From an uncultured Acetatifactor sp. (lineage in GTDB: Bacteria; Bacillota; Clostridia; Lachnospirales; Lachnospiraceae): a stretch of 64,000 nucleotides of DNA. Numbering within the stretch: the stretch's first letter is position 1; each line of letters starts with the position of its first letter. The notes under the pieces were generated by a model. It was not told the origin of the DNA, did no database searches, and was given only the letters and a program-made list of their open reading frames with translations. Where the stretch lies: assembly GCA_947624245.1 (NCBI GenBank), contig CANQJL010000007.1:31186-95185 (forward strand). Direction: 5' to 3'. Position numbers and translations under genes: made by a program. Positions 49,500 through 58,774 of this stretch are shown here, one piece after another.

Positions 49500-49773
49500 G
49501 CGCGGACACTATGTAGAGCCGTTTAAAAAGAGTTATAAAGATATAGCGGGGGATGGCCACATTCCCTGTTTTCATGCCGATGGAAATCACTGGAGTTTTG
49601 TAAAGCAAGATGCTAGTGGAAAGCTCCTTGAGGTATGGGAAAAATCACGCATTTTTGGTAATTGAACCTCTTTATGATCTTATGATTAAGAAAAATACGC
49701 TGATTACGATCAGTGTGATAGATGCAGATAAAGTTCATGTCCTTGGTACACCAGATGATTGCAGGCTTTCTTG
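49500..49773 (+). pseudogene. Decayed 3' fragment of a nucleotidyltransferase gene
   Basis: YVEPFKKSYKDIAGDGHIPCFHADGNHWSFVKQDASGKLLEVWEKSRI and, shifted, PLYDLMIKKNTLITISVIDADKVHVLGTPDD; matches the 3' half of 47514-48257. Confidence 0.85.
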
Positions 49774-49799
49774 AACAATTGATTTAAGAGGCATAAAGA

Positions 49800-51227
49800 A
49801 TGAGAGGATTTTGGTCGTTATTTAAAACTAAATATGATAGTATGTCTTTGCCGATAAAGGCTGGTTTCTGGTTTACTGTATGTAATTTCCTACAACGTGG
49901 TATCACTATGATTACAACTCCGGTCTTTACCAGGGTCCTTCCTGAAGTTGAGTATGGGTTGACTAGCACTTTTGCTGCATGGCATAATATTTTAACTTTG
50001 ATTACTACTTTGTCGTTATGTAAGGCCATAATGAATCTTTATACAAAGTATGATAACAAAAAAGAAGTTTTATCTGCCGTATCGGGATTGAGCTTGTTAC
50101 TTACTATTGGGTGGTTGGTAGTATATTTATTTTTTGCAGATGAAATTTCCTCAATTATGCAGATATCAAAGGTTTTAGCTACTTGTCTCTTTGTTACTTT
50201 TATAGCGCAAGCGGGTATTAACTGTTGGATGACATATAAGAGATACATCTATGAATATAAAAGTTTAATTGTTGTAAGTGTTATGTTGACCGCGGTTTCT
50301 TCAATTTTGGGAGCTTTCGGCGTGGTGTTTGTTTCAAAGACTGCTGAAGGACGATTGATCCCCCAGACGGTAGTTACGGCTATTATCGGAATTGTTATAT
50401 ATACTTCAATTTTTAAACAGGATAAGACCTTTTATAATAAAGGAATATGGTTATTCTCCTTGAGTTTTTGCATGGGACTGTTGCCACACTATCTATCGGA
50501 ATTTGTGTTGCAAAGTTCTGATAAGCTAATGATTAATTATATGTGCGGTGCTGAGGATGTAGCGATATATAGCGTTGCATATTCTGTGGGAAGTATAATC
50601 GGGTTAGTAACAAGCTCCATCAATTCGTCTTTTGCCCCATATCAATATCAACAGCTACAAATGAGAAATTATGATCAACTCGCTAAAACTTCAAATAGAG
50701 TTTTAGGATTTGTTGCTGTAATGCTTGAGCTATTGATGCTATTTGGCCCCGAAATAGTCTTTATTTTCGGCGGGGTAAAGTATGAGGAAAGTATAAGTGT
50801 CATTGTACCTATTTGTATCGGGATTTATTTTAATTATTTGTTTCAGATATTTGCGAGGGTACAGGAATATTTTGAACGTAAATTGACAATTGTGATTCCT
50901 TCAATATTATGTGCACTCCTAAATTTAATTTTAAATTATTTTTTTATAATAGAATACGGATATCAGGCGGCAGCGTATACGACGTTTATCTGTTATCTGA
51001 TTTTTTGTGTAGTTCATTATTTATTTTATCGGAGAGTGAGCAGACAAGAATTGGGTGGCGTCAGTATTTATGATATAAAGGGGATACTAACGATTTCATT
51101 AAGTGTTATTGTGGGCGGGTTTGCGGCAATGTTCATAAACAGGATTTTTTGGCTGAAATATTCGCTGATAGTGTTAATTGTGATTGCAATATTAATAATT
51201 TCTAGGACCATTCTAAAAAAACATTAA
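49800..51227 (+). CDS. Oligosaccharide flippase (Wzx-like, MATE/MOP superfamily)
   Basis: About 475 aa, 12+ TM segments; FWFTVCNFLQRGITMITTPVFTRVLPEVEYG, LQSSDKLMINYMCGAEDVAIYSVAYSVG. Confidence 0.87.
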   Translation: MRGFWSLFKTKYDSMSLPIKAGFWFTVCNFLQRGITMITTPVFTRVLPEVEYGLTSTFAAWHNILTLITTLSLCKAIMNLYTKYDNKKEVLSAVSGLSLLLTIGWLVVYLFFADEISSIMQISKVLATCLFVTFIAQAGINCWMTYKRYIYEYKSLIVVSVMLTAVSSILGAFGVVFVSKTAEGRLIPQTVVTAIIGIVIYTSIFKQDKTFYNKGIWLFSLSFCMGLLPHYLSEFVLQSSDKLMINYMCGAEDVAIYSVAYSVGSIIGLVTSSINSSFAPYQYQQLQMRNYDQLAKTSNRVLGFVAVMLELLMLFGPEIVFIFGGVKYEESISVIVPICIGIYFNYLFQIFARVQEYFERKLTIVIPSILCALLNLILNYFFIIEYGYQAAAYTTFICYLIFCVVHYLFYRRVSRQELGGVSIYDIKGILTISLSVIVGGFAAMFINRIFWLKYSLIVLIVIAILIISRTILKKH

Positions 51228-51362
51228 GGATTTTTTGAATGAATAAAAATGGTTTAAGATTCAAAATTGTGACAACCACTATGAAGTTTTTGGTGCTATA
51301 TGAAAATTTAATAAATATTACTAAAGAGGTATTTATAATGGCAAGAAGGAGCTCTTGTGCGA

Positions 51363-51581
51363 ATGAAAAGAAGTATCAATGCTGATATGTTAAAAGGATT
51401 GTTGATTTTATTTGTCGTGATTGGACATCATGTTCATGCATGTACTGATAAATGCTTTTCAGACGCAAATTGGCTACGGCTCGGTTCTATATCCTTTTTG
51501 AAATGGGTGTTCCTCTTTCTGGTGTTATTATATTCAGAGAATATCCTGCAATGCGGAAGTTGCTTGGTATTTCGGATTTAA
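51363..51581 (+). pseudogene. Truncated acyltransferase-3-like gene 5' fragment
   Basis: MKRSINADMLKGLLILFVVIGHHVHACTD resembles the acyltransferase 3 N-terminus; reading frame ends within about 75 codons. Confidence 0.55.
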
Positions 51582-51624
51582 ATAAAATGAGATTTCATGA
51601 TCGTACAGGAAGGTAAGCGGTCGT

Positions 51625-51665
51625 CTGGATATTCTTATGCGGTTTTACCGCACGAGAATATCTAG
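51625..51665. other. Imperfect inverted repeat / hairpin in the decay zone
   Basis: ggatattcttatgcggt-ttt-accgcacgagaatatct, about 17-bp arms with few mismatches. Confidence 0.6.
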
Positions 51666-51682
51666 TGCTTGGCATGCCCTGA

Positions 51683-52039
51683 CGGACCGGAGAAGTCTGT
51701 TCGGAGGGTAGGGGGGTAATACCTTATCAGGCTGATATTGGGAAAGGAACGGTTATAGGATACCAAGGGATAGGCGTAGTCATTCACAAAAAGTGTGTGA
51801 TTGGAGAGAATTGCCATATATCACAAAATGTCACGTTGGGCGGCGGAGGCGGACCGGATGGTGGCTTGCCGATTTTGGGAGATAATGTACGGGTTGGTGC
51901 AGGTGCAGTTATTTTAGGAAATGTTCATATCGGCGACAATGCAGTAATTGGGGCTAACGCTGTAGTGCTGTGTGACATTCCGGAAAATGCTGTTGCTGTT
52001 GGAGCACCGGCGAGAGTAGTAAAATTCAAAGAAGGCTGA
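51683..52039 (+). pseudogene. 5'-truncated serine acetyltransferase-like gene
   Basis: IPYQADIGKGTVIGYQGIGVVIHKKCVIGENCHISQNVTLGGGGGPDGGLPILGDNVRVGAGAVILGNVHIGDNAVIGANAVV; stop upstream at 51680 and no N-terminal domain. Confidence 0.7.
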
Positions 52040-52119
52040 TGACTGTGAAAGATGTCGAATTTCAAACAAAATATCAACAGCCAAACTCCGGTAGTTGGTA
52101 ACAGGCTGCTTCCAAAACC

Positions 52120-52600
52120 TTAGGTATCTTCCTCGTTGATATTGATCTTATGTTTTTCAAGAAGGCGCCGGAAATGATCCCGCTCTGCGACGGCCTGATT
52201 TAGTTCTGCGGCGGTCTGATTCAGTTCTTCAACGGCCTGGTCTCGCTCCGAAGTAGTCTTCCGAAGCAGCGCCTCCCGTCCCGCAGTGCGGCGGTAATAG
52301 TCCTCCCGAGCATCGCATATCTGGCGGATCTTCTCGTCCAGAGAAAGATGACATACGGCGACAGCGGCTTCCTGTAAAGTGGAATCGTTCTTTGCAAGCA
52401 TTTTCAATTTATATATTTTGTGATTTTTAGTATTTGTCATATAGTAATTGGCAAAGAACTCAGGGCTGTCCAGAAACAGTGTGAAGTCCGTTCAGGCTGA
52501 CCTTGATATCAAGTATGCAGGCCTTTTCTTTGATATTTTTGCCCGGTTCGAACACAAACGAAAATCTGTTACAGTTGATTTTGTCGTGCAAAAAAGTTAT
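52120..52600 (-). pseudogene. Remnant of Rpn/PD-(D/E)XK family transposase-like nuclease
   Basis: Fragments FSFVFEPGKNIKEKACILDIKVSLNGLHTV and SPEFFANYYMTNTKNHKIYKLKMLAKNDST...LSLDEKIRQICDAREDYYRR; interior missing and frameshifted. Confidence 0.6.
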
Positions 52601-52644
52601 ACTATAGAGTGACCTTATGCAAGAAAGATACTGAGGGAGAGGCA

Positions 52645-54312
52645 ATGCGGCTTTGGATAGAGAGAGGGCGGAAGTTCTGGCAAAATAAGAAATATATGGG
52701 AATGCTCAGTCTGACCGCAGTACTTTCGTACGGATTCTTCGTGACCCACCAGACGGTGGGAATCGACGATACCCCCTATGCGAAGTATTTTGAGGAGGGC
52801 CTGGCTGCCGTTGTGGGGCGCTGGGTGATTTTCCTGCTGAACAAATTTTTCAGAGTGTCGGATTTCAGTCCCTTTATTACGGATCTGGCGGGCGTGCTGT
52901 TATTGATGGCGGCCGTGACCGTCTGGTGTGTGCTGTTCTATTCTGTTTTCGAAGAGAAAATTCCCCTTTGGGGCTATGTGTTCTTTGCCTGTATTTTCTT
53001 GTCCTGCCCGCTGCTTGGCGAGGTATACCCCTATTATCTGCATAACGGCGTTTCGCTGGGATATCTCTGTACCGGTGTCAGCCTGTGCTTTTACAAGGAG
53101 ATGCGGGAGCGTCTGCATCAAAGAAAGCAGGCACTTTTGCTCGGACTGGGTTCGGCGGCATTGCTCTGTGCGGCGCTGGGCTGTTATGAGTCCTTTATGG
53201 TAGTGTGGTTGTCTGGCCTGTGCCTGGTGCTGCTCTCGGAGCGTTACTGCGGGGACGAAAGGAAGGTTTTGCCGGCGCTTTTTTGCGGCGCCGGCGTTGC
53301 GGTAGCATCAATGGTGCTGCGCAGTCTGGTGCTTGTGGCAATAACGGGACTCTTTGGACTTGATTCGATGCAGGGAGAAGCTGTGCATCGCTCTGTGACG
53401 GAGATGGCGGCCTGGATGGTCGCTCCCGGGGCATCGGCGGAATTCGCCATGGTGTTAAAACGCATTTTTGTGATGTACGGTGTGTTCGCGTATGCCTATT
53501 ATCCCATTCGCATTTTTGTGTTCGCGTCGGTCGTGATTTGGCTTGTGGGGTTGTATCAGGCATTCCGCAGGCGGGATATTTGGTGCCTGCTTCTTACTCT
53601 GGGCAGCTATGTGGCTGCATTTCTTCTGGTCTGTGTAGAGGGAAGCGCCACGCTGTATCGCTCCGCTCAGTTCCTGCCGGTGCTGTGCGGGTTCGGCGTA
53701 TTTCCCATTGCGTATCTTCTGAGGGAGCTGAAGGGGGCAGGGGAGAAAAAAGGACTGCAAAAATTCAGAAAAGCCGCCGGCGCACTGACGATTTTTGTGC
53801 TTTGCGTCATCTTGTGGAACCAATGCTTTGACCTGAATAAGTGGTTCTATATCGACTGGATGAAATATGAGTCTGCCAAGTCTTTGGCGGGGGAGATTGC
53901 CGGACGGCTGGAAAAAGAGTTCGATACCACAAAGCCGGTGGTCTTTACCGGAACTTATCAGGTGCCGCGCAGTATTATCGGAGACGCTTACGTACCGTAT
54001 GGCTCGAAGACATTTTATCGGATGAACCGCATTACCCGTGTGGTGGACGAGCATCTTCTGGAAAAATTTTATCGGGAATATGGAGTGTGGGTGGCCCAGA
54101 CTCCGGAGCTCAGTGTTATTGACTGGGGGCGCTACGCCTTCGGCGATGACTCTGAACTGATTCGGTTCTTTGCCATGCACGGGTATGAGCTGCAGGCGCT
54201 GACGGACGCATCTCTGTATCAGACGGCGGAGGAGTATTCCGTGGAGCTGCCGCATTTTCCGGCGGACGGTTCCATAGTGGATAGGGGAGAGTATCTCATC
54301 GTACACTTTTAA
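52645..54312 (+). CDS. GtrII-like glucosyltransferase-domain membrane protein
   Basis: TVGIDDTPYAKYFEEGLAAVVGRWVIFLLNKF plus multiple TM and a C-terminal soluble part; pattern of the glucosyl transferase GtrII family. Confidence 0.75.
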   Translation: MRLWIERGRKFWQNKKYMGMLSLTAVLSYGFFVTHQTVGIDDTPYAKYFEEGLAAVVGRWVIFLLNKFFRVSDFSPFITDLAGVLLLMAAVTVWCVLFYSVFEEKIPLWGYVFFACIFLSCPLLGEVYPYYLHNGVSLGYLCTGVSLCFYKEMRERLHQRKQALLLGLGSAALLCAALGCYESFMVVWLSGLCLVLLSERYCGDERKVLPALFCGAGVAVASMVLRSLVLVAITGLFGLDSMQGEAVHRSVTEMAAWMVAPGASAEFAMVLKRIFVMYGVFAYAYYPIRIFVFASVVIWLVGLYQAFRRRDIWCLLLTLGSYVAAFLLVCVEGSATLYRSAQFLPVLCGFGVFPIAYLLRELKGAGEKKGLQKFRKAAGALTIFVLCVILWNQCFDLNKWFYIDWMKYESAKSLAGEIAGRLEKEFDTTKPVVFTGTYQVPRSIIGDAYVPYGSKTFYRMNRITRVVDEHLLEKFYREYGVWVAQTPELSVIDWGRYAFGDDSELIRFFAMHGYELQALTDASLYQTAEEYSVELPHFPADGSIVDRGEYLIVHF

Positions 54313-54326
54313 AGGGCAATCGCTGG

Positions 54327-54427
54327 GCAAGAAAAATCGAGACGATTTACAAGATGACTGATGGCAAGAGAAACCAAGACGCTTTACAAAGAAAACAGAT
54401 GACAAGAGGAATCGAGATGACTTACAG
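54327..54427 (+). repeat. Three degenerate about 27-nt direct repeats at a 36-38 nt period
   Basis: gcaagaaaaatcgagacgatttacaa / ggcaagagaaaccaagacgctttacaa / gacaagaggaatcgagatgacttacag; the last copy contains the next start codon. Confidence 0.75.
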
Positions 54428-55868
54428 GGAGATATTTCGGGAGATATACCATGACAATCGAAGGTTCATTCGCACATATGTAATCCTGTGCCTTGTGATT
54501 TCCATGCTGGCGTTCGGCGGGGTGAGTCGTGTGCAGGCGGGTGATACGCCTGCCGCCCAAGAGATGCTTTCCTCCGAGGAGATGCTTTCTTCGGTGGGCG
54601 GAAGCTTTGGGAAAATGGCGGTCCTATTTCCGTGCGTTCAGAGCTTTCTGAGCGATATCGATCAGCCTACGGTGATGCTGCTCGTCAGTGCGATCCCTTT
54701 TGCGCTGGATCATTTTCCGGGGCAGGTAGCATTTCTGGGAGACCAAATGGGAATCGAGGATCTTGAGAAGAATCTCGACAGTTATTCTTTTGGTCTCTTT
54801 GAGAACGACGTGTTCAAGATAATCTGTCTTCTCTGGTTCGTGCTGGCAAAATCGGCAAAAAGCAATCGGTTTACCTGTACCACCGGCCTGATTCTTGAAA
54901 ACAAGGCGGCCCAAATAGGCGGCGCCATCAATGCCATAACGGTGGTATCGCAGTTTTTGGCCAATATGCCTGCGGCGAATACCGTATATGCCGCTTCGGA
55001 TACGGTACGTCCTGCCGGCTATTTGAATTATTTCGGCGCGCTGATCTGTTTCGTATCGCTGATGCTCCTTGCCGTTATCTATCTGTTCGTGCGGATGCTG
55101 TTCCGCTTTATTTCCATTGTGCTTCACCCGATCTATTTGTTTGTTCCCTTTTCCTCTCTGGCGGGAACGATGGGAAAATTTGCGGGAGTGGGAGTGCTGC
55201 TGCTGACGGCGGCGCTGCATCCGGCGGTGTTTGCGGTAATTGCCGTACTGATTCTTGCGGTCTCCGTTGTGCTGTTTCGAAAGGCCTATATTTCTGTCCG
55301 CTATTTTAAGAATATCTATGTGAAGCCGTTTTTCAGGAAGTTTCGCGGTTATGACAGCGAAATTCCTTTGGTCAGTCCCAAGCTGCCCGAAAAGCTGAAA
55401 GCATATCTGAATCACGCGGACGTGGAAATGGCGATTCCCGTATATTTTGTCAAAAGGGTGAAGGCGTTGGGATATGTACACAAGCATGACCGCTGGTGGC
55501 TGGTATCCTCTCAGAACAAGAACGGTATCTACAAGCCCCGTTTCGGTCAGCGCGGCTGCTACTGTATCGAGCTTGACAACACGGCCGAAAGGAAGGTGTT
55601 CCTCAGAAAGTCTCTGCGCTTTTTTGAGGTGTTCGATCTTTCGGAGAACGAAAAGGCAGATTCCGCCCTGCGTAAAGGGCATAAGAATCTGCACCTGGTC
55701 TTCAGCAAAGAGTATTTCCATCGATATGAAAGAATCAAAGAGATTACCACGTTTACCGATTTCGCAGAATATAAGGATCAGGTAAAGCAAGACGAGAAAA
55801 TGTCAAAACAGGAAATCCGCCGGCAGAAGCGGGCGGAACGCGGACGCCGGCCGTTTGCCCGGTCGTGA
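54417..55868 (+). CDS. Hypothetical multi-TM membrane protein
   Basis: Long ORF with TM segments and a soluble C-terminus; cotranscription order with the upstream gene. Confidence 0.65.
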   Translation: MTYREIFREIYHDNRRFIRTYVILCLVISMLAFGGVSRVQAGDTPAAQEMLSSEEMLSSVGGSFGKMAVLFPCVQSFLSDIDQPTVMLLVSAIPFALDHFPGQVAFLGDQMGIEDLEKNLDSYSFGLFENDVFKIICLLWFVLAKSAKSNRFTCTTGLILENKAAQIGGAINAITVVSQFLANMPAANTVYAASDTVRPAGYLNYFGALICFVSLMLLAVIYLFVRMLFRFISIVLHPIYLFVPFSSLAGTMGKFAGVGVLLLTAALHPAVFAVIAVLILAVSVVLFRKAYISVRYFKNIYVKPFFRKFRGYDSEIPLVSPKLPEKLKAYLNHADVEMAIPVYFVKRVKALGYVHKHDRWWLVSSQNKNGIYKPRFGQRGCYCIELDNTAERKVFLRKSLRFFEVFDLSENEKADSALRKGHKNLHLVFSKEYFHRYERIKEITTFTDFAEYKDQVKQDEKMSKQEIRRQKRAERGRRPFARS

Positions 55869-55913
55869 CAGCCCGGGGCCGGCCGGCGTTGAAATACATG
55901 CTTCGGAGCGGGT

Positions 55914-56729
55914 TCATTGCGCCTGCGCGCCGATTCTTTTGTCCATTTGCAGAATGTGATTGATGAGCCATTCCGTCAGGAAGACCATCAGCTCCTCCAG
56001 CGTCTCCTGCTGGTTTTCGTCGATCTCGCTAAGGTCCATCTTATCAAGACGGGTGGTAAAGATGTCGTGGGCCGTTTTCTGTGCCTCGATTCCGGCATAC
56101 CCAATGCGTTCCATATATTCCTCCTCATCTTTGAAGTGAACCTTCGTATAGGTTCTCAGCTCCTCCAGCAGTCGGACGATCTCATCGTATTTATCCGCCA
56201 GAAATTCGTTGGCGAGCACATCGTGTACATTGTTGATAATGCGGAACAGTTCACGGTGTTCTTCGTCGATCAGCTCAATGCCGGTCAGATATTTTTCGGT
56301 AAATGCGTAGGATTTCTTTTTCCATTCCTCTACGGATATCATCTTGCCGATCATCAGGTCGGAGCCGATGATGTGTCTGTAAAGCCATCTGACAAGGTAG
56401 ATGAGCAGATCGCGAAGAAGCTCGTCCGGATTCTGCCCGTCGATGATGGCGTCCGCCTCGGTTATCTTCCGGTCGAACTCCAAATGCTGCTTTTTCTGAA
56501 GCTCCAGCTCGGGATGGCCGATCTGCTCCATATATTCCTCCTCGTGACGGAAGTGCTCGTCAGCGTAATTCTTCAGGCGCGCGAGCATGGCGCAGAGCCG
56601 GTCGTATTTGTCGTTGATCCATTCACTTTCCGCCAGCTCATACATTTCTCCGATCAGCCGGAATAAGCCTTTGTGTTCTTCGTCGATTTGATTGACTCCG
56701 ATCAAACAGTCATCGGTAAACTCAAACAT
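55914..56729 (-). CDS. Tandem bacteriohemerythrin (two hemerythrin domains)
   Basis: Two repeats: IGVNQIDEEHKGLF...HFRHEEEYMEQIGHPELELQKKQHLEF and TGIELIDEEHRELF...HFKDEEEYMERIGYAGIEAQKTAHDIF. Confidence 0.93.
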   Translation of the reverse strand: MFEFTDDCLIGVNQIDEEHKGLFRLIGEMYELAESEWINDKYDRLCAMLARLKNYADEHFRHEEEYMEQIGHPELELQKKQHLEFDRKITEADAIIDGQNPDELLRDLLIYLVRWLYRHIIGSDLMIGKMISVEEWKKKSYAFTEKYLTGIELIDEEHRELFRIINNVHDVLANEFLADKYDEIVRLLEELRTYTKVHFKDEEEYMERIGYAGIEAQKTAHDIFTTRLDKMDLSEIDENQQETLEELMVFLTEWLINHILQMDKRIGAQAQ

Positions 56730-56796
56730 ACTGCGCCTCCTGTCCCGGCCGCCTGCGGCCGCTCGTATTTGCTGTGGAACCCGTTACAGACAGCAG

Positions 56797-56821
56797 ACCA
56801 TAAATGCTTCGCATTTACGGT
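56797..56821. repeat. Extragenic palindrome
   Basis: accataaatgc-ttc-gcatttacggt, 11-bp arms with one G-T mismatch. Confidence 0.7.
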
Positions 56822-57076
56822 CAGATAGCCATTCGGCCGTTTCCTGCCTTGAATAAGGACATTATACTACAAAGCGCGGCGAAAGAGAATAGCTTTTCTA
56901 TGTAACCGGCGATACTTGCGGAATGCTGTTTGCTATGATAAAATAATTCTGCTATCGCAGCGCTTCCTTTTTGGCGCTTGCGGTAAGATGTCGGTGATAA
57001 AATTGTGAAATCCGATCTGCAGCGCCGGGAGCCGGAGTAAGGACGGGAGGATCAAAAGACAGCGGAGGAGAAAAGC

Positions 57077-57934
57077 ATGGTCAGGATCATTTCAGACAGC
57101 ACTTGTGATTTGTGCCCGGAATTGTTGGAAAAGTATGAGATTGCCATTCTTCCCCTGCATATTTTGCTGGGGGAAGAGGAGTATGAGGACGGCCGCAATA
57201 TTACCATTGAGGAGATTTACGCCTGGTCTGAGGCCCATAAGGAGACGCCCAAGACGTCGGCGCCGTCCATAGAAAGTGCAGTGACACTGTTTGCGCCGTA
57301 TATAGAGCGGGGCGACGAGATTGTCTGCTTCTCCATTTCCGGCTCCATGTCTGCGTCCGGCAATATTATGCGCATGGCGGCGGAGCAGTTGGAGGCGGAG
57401 AGCCGTATCCATGTAATCGATTCCCAGAACCTTTCCACAGGGATCGGCCTGCTGGTGGTGGAAGCCGCCGTCATGGCGAAGGAGGGCAGAACCTCCGAGG
57501 AGATCGTACAGCGAATGGAGGAGCTGATTCCCCGAGTGCGGGCGAGCTTTGTGGTCGATACGCTGGTCTATCTTCATCGCGGCGGCCGCTGCAGCGGTCT
57601 TGCGGCCATGGCGGGAGGAGCTTTAAAGCTTCACCCGAGGATTCAGGTGTCGGACGGCGCAATGCAGTCCGGAAAAAAATACCGCGGCAGTATCGATAAA
57701 GTCATCATGTCTTATGTCAGGGATATGGAAGAGGAACTGAAGGCGGCGGACAGAACCCGCGTTTTTATCACCCACTCCGGATGTGACAGAGAAGTAGTGG
57801 AACAGGTGCGGGAATATCTGAAGAGTCTGGACGTTTTTTCCGAGATATGGGAGACCCGAGCGGGGGGAGTGATCTCCAGCCACTGCGGGCCCGGTACGCT
57901 GGGTGTGCTGTTCATTGCGTCGGCTGAAAAATAA
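57077..57934 (+). CDS. DegV family fatty-acid-binding protein
   Basis: VRIISDSTCDLCPELLEKYEIAILPLHILLGEEEYEDG, KTSAPSIES, VVDTLVYLHRGGRCS, SHCGPGTLGVLF. Confidence 0.93.
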   Translation: MVRIISDSTCDLCPELLEKYEIAILPLHILLGEEEYEDGRNITIEEIYAWSEAHKETPKTSAPSIESAVTLFAPYIERGDEIVCFSISGSMSASGNIMRMAAEQLEAESRIHVIDSQNLSTGIGLLVVEAAVMAKEGRTSEEIVQRMEELIPRVRASFVVDTLVYLHRGGRCSGLAAMAGGALKLHPRIQVSDGAMQSGKKYRGSIDKVIMSYVRDMEEELKAADRTRVFITHSGCDREVVEQVREYLKSLDVFSEIWETRAGGVISSHCGPGTLGVLFIASAEK

Positions 57935-57940
57935 GGCGGC

Positions 57941-58699
57941 TCACTTGCCGGAAAGATGGCCGATAAACTCCCTGACACGCTCATTGTCGGTGCCGAAAAG
58001 CTCGTCGGGCGTGCCCTGCTCTTTGATGACGCCTTCTTCCATGAAAATGATGCGGTCGGAGACCTCCCGTGCGAATTGCATCTCATGGGTGACGATGACC
58101 ATGGTCATATGTTCTTTTGCCAGCTGCTTGATCACCTTCAACACTTCTACGGTAAGCTCCGGATCCAGCGCGGACGTGGGCTCATCGAAAAACAGAAGCT
58201 TCGGCTGTTTAGCCAGCGCTCTGGCGATGGAGACTCTCTGCTGCTGACCGCCGGAGAGCTGATAGGGATAGGCGTCCCTTTTGTCTGCAAGTCCCAGCTG
58301 CGCCAGCAGTTTTTCCGCCCGTTCCACAGCCTCTTGTCTGGGCAGTTTATCCACGCAGAGCAGAGAATCCGTGATGTTCTTCAGTACGCTGTAATGCGGA
58401 AAGAGATTAAAATTCTGGAACACCAGTCCGAAGCAGTGCTGCAGTCTTTTCAGGTCGGCCTTGGAGGCGTAGACGCACCTGCCGCCCTCGTCTTTGGCGG
58501 CATACTCGCCGAGATAGAGCAGCTGCCCGCTGTCCATCTGTTCCAGGAGCGTGGCACAGCGCAGCAGCGTGGATTTGCCGGAGCCGGACGGGCCGATGAT
58601 GGAGACCACCTCCCCTTCCTCCACAGAGAGGGAAATATCTTTTAATACCTCCAGACCGTCAAAATTTTTTTTCACGTGATTCATCTCTAACAGTTTCAT
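57941..58699 (-). CDS. Polar amino acid ABC transporter ATP-binding protein
   Basis: Walker [64 protein letters not shown]. Confidence 0.93.
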   Translation of the reverse strand: MKLLEMNHVKKNFDGLEVLKDISLSVEEGEVVSIIGPSGSGKSTLLRCATLLEQMDSGQLLYLGEYAAKDEGGRCVYASKADLKRLQHCFGLVFQNFNLFPHYSVLKNITDSLLCVDKLPRQEAVERAEKLLAQLGLADKRDAYPYQLSGGQQQRVSIARALAKQPKLLFFDEPTSALDPELTVEVLKVIKQLAKEHMTMVIVTHEMQFAREVSDRIIFMEEGVIKEQGTPDELFGTDNERVREFIGHLSGK

Positions 58700-58774
58700 A
58701 GATTTCCCCTTTGCTCTCGCAGCTCAAAGCATCTGACAACAGGTCTTAACGCCCGCATAAATCTGTGTTCTTCC

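Noticed and set aside
55917-56666. 249-codon + strand ORF over the hemerythrin gene
   Set aside because: Antisense of a confidently identified tandem hemerythrin.
57861-57868. G6 tract in the DegV gene and G6 at 60122 (antisense of the amino-acid-binding gene)
   Set aside because: Shorter than seven and not followed by TA; treated as ordinary GC-rich coding sequence, not contingency tracts.
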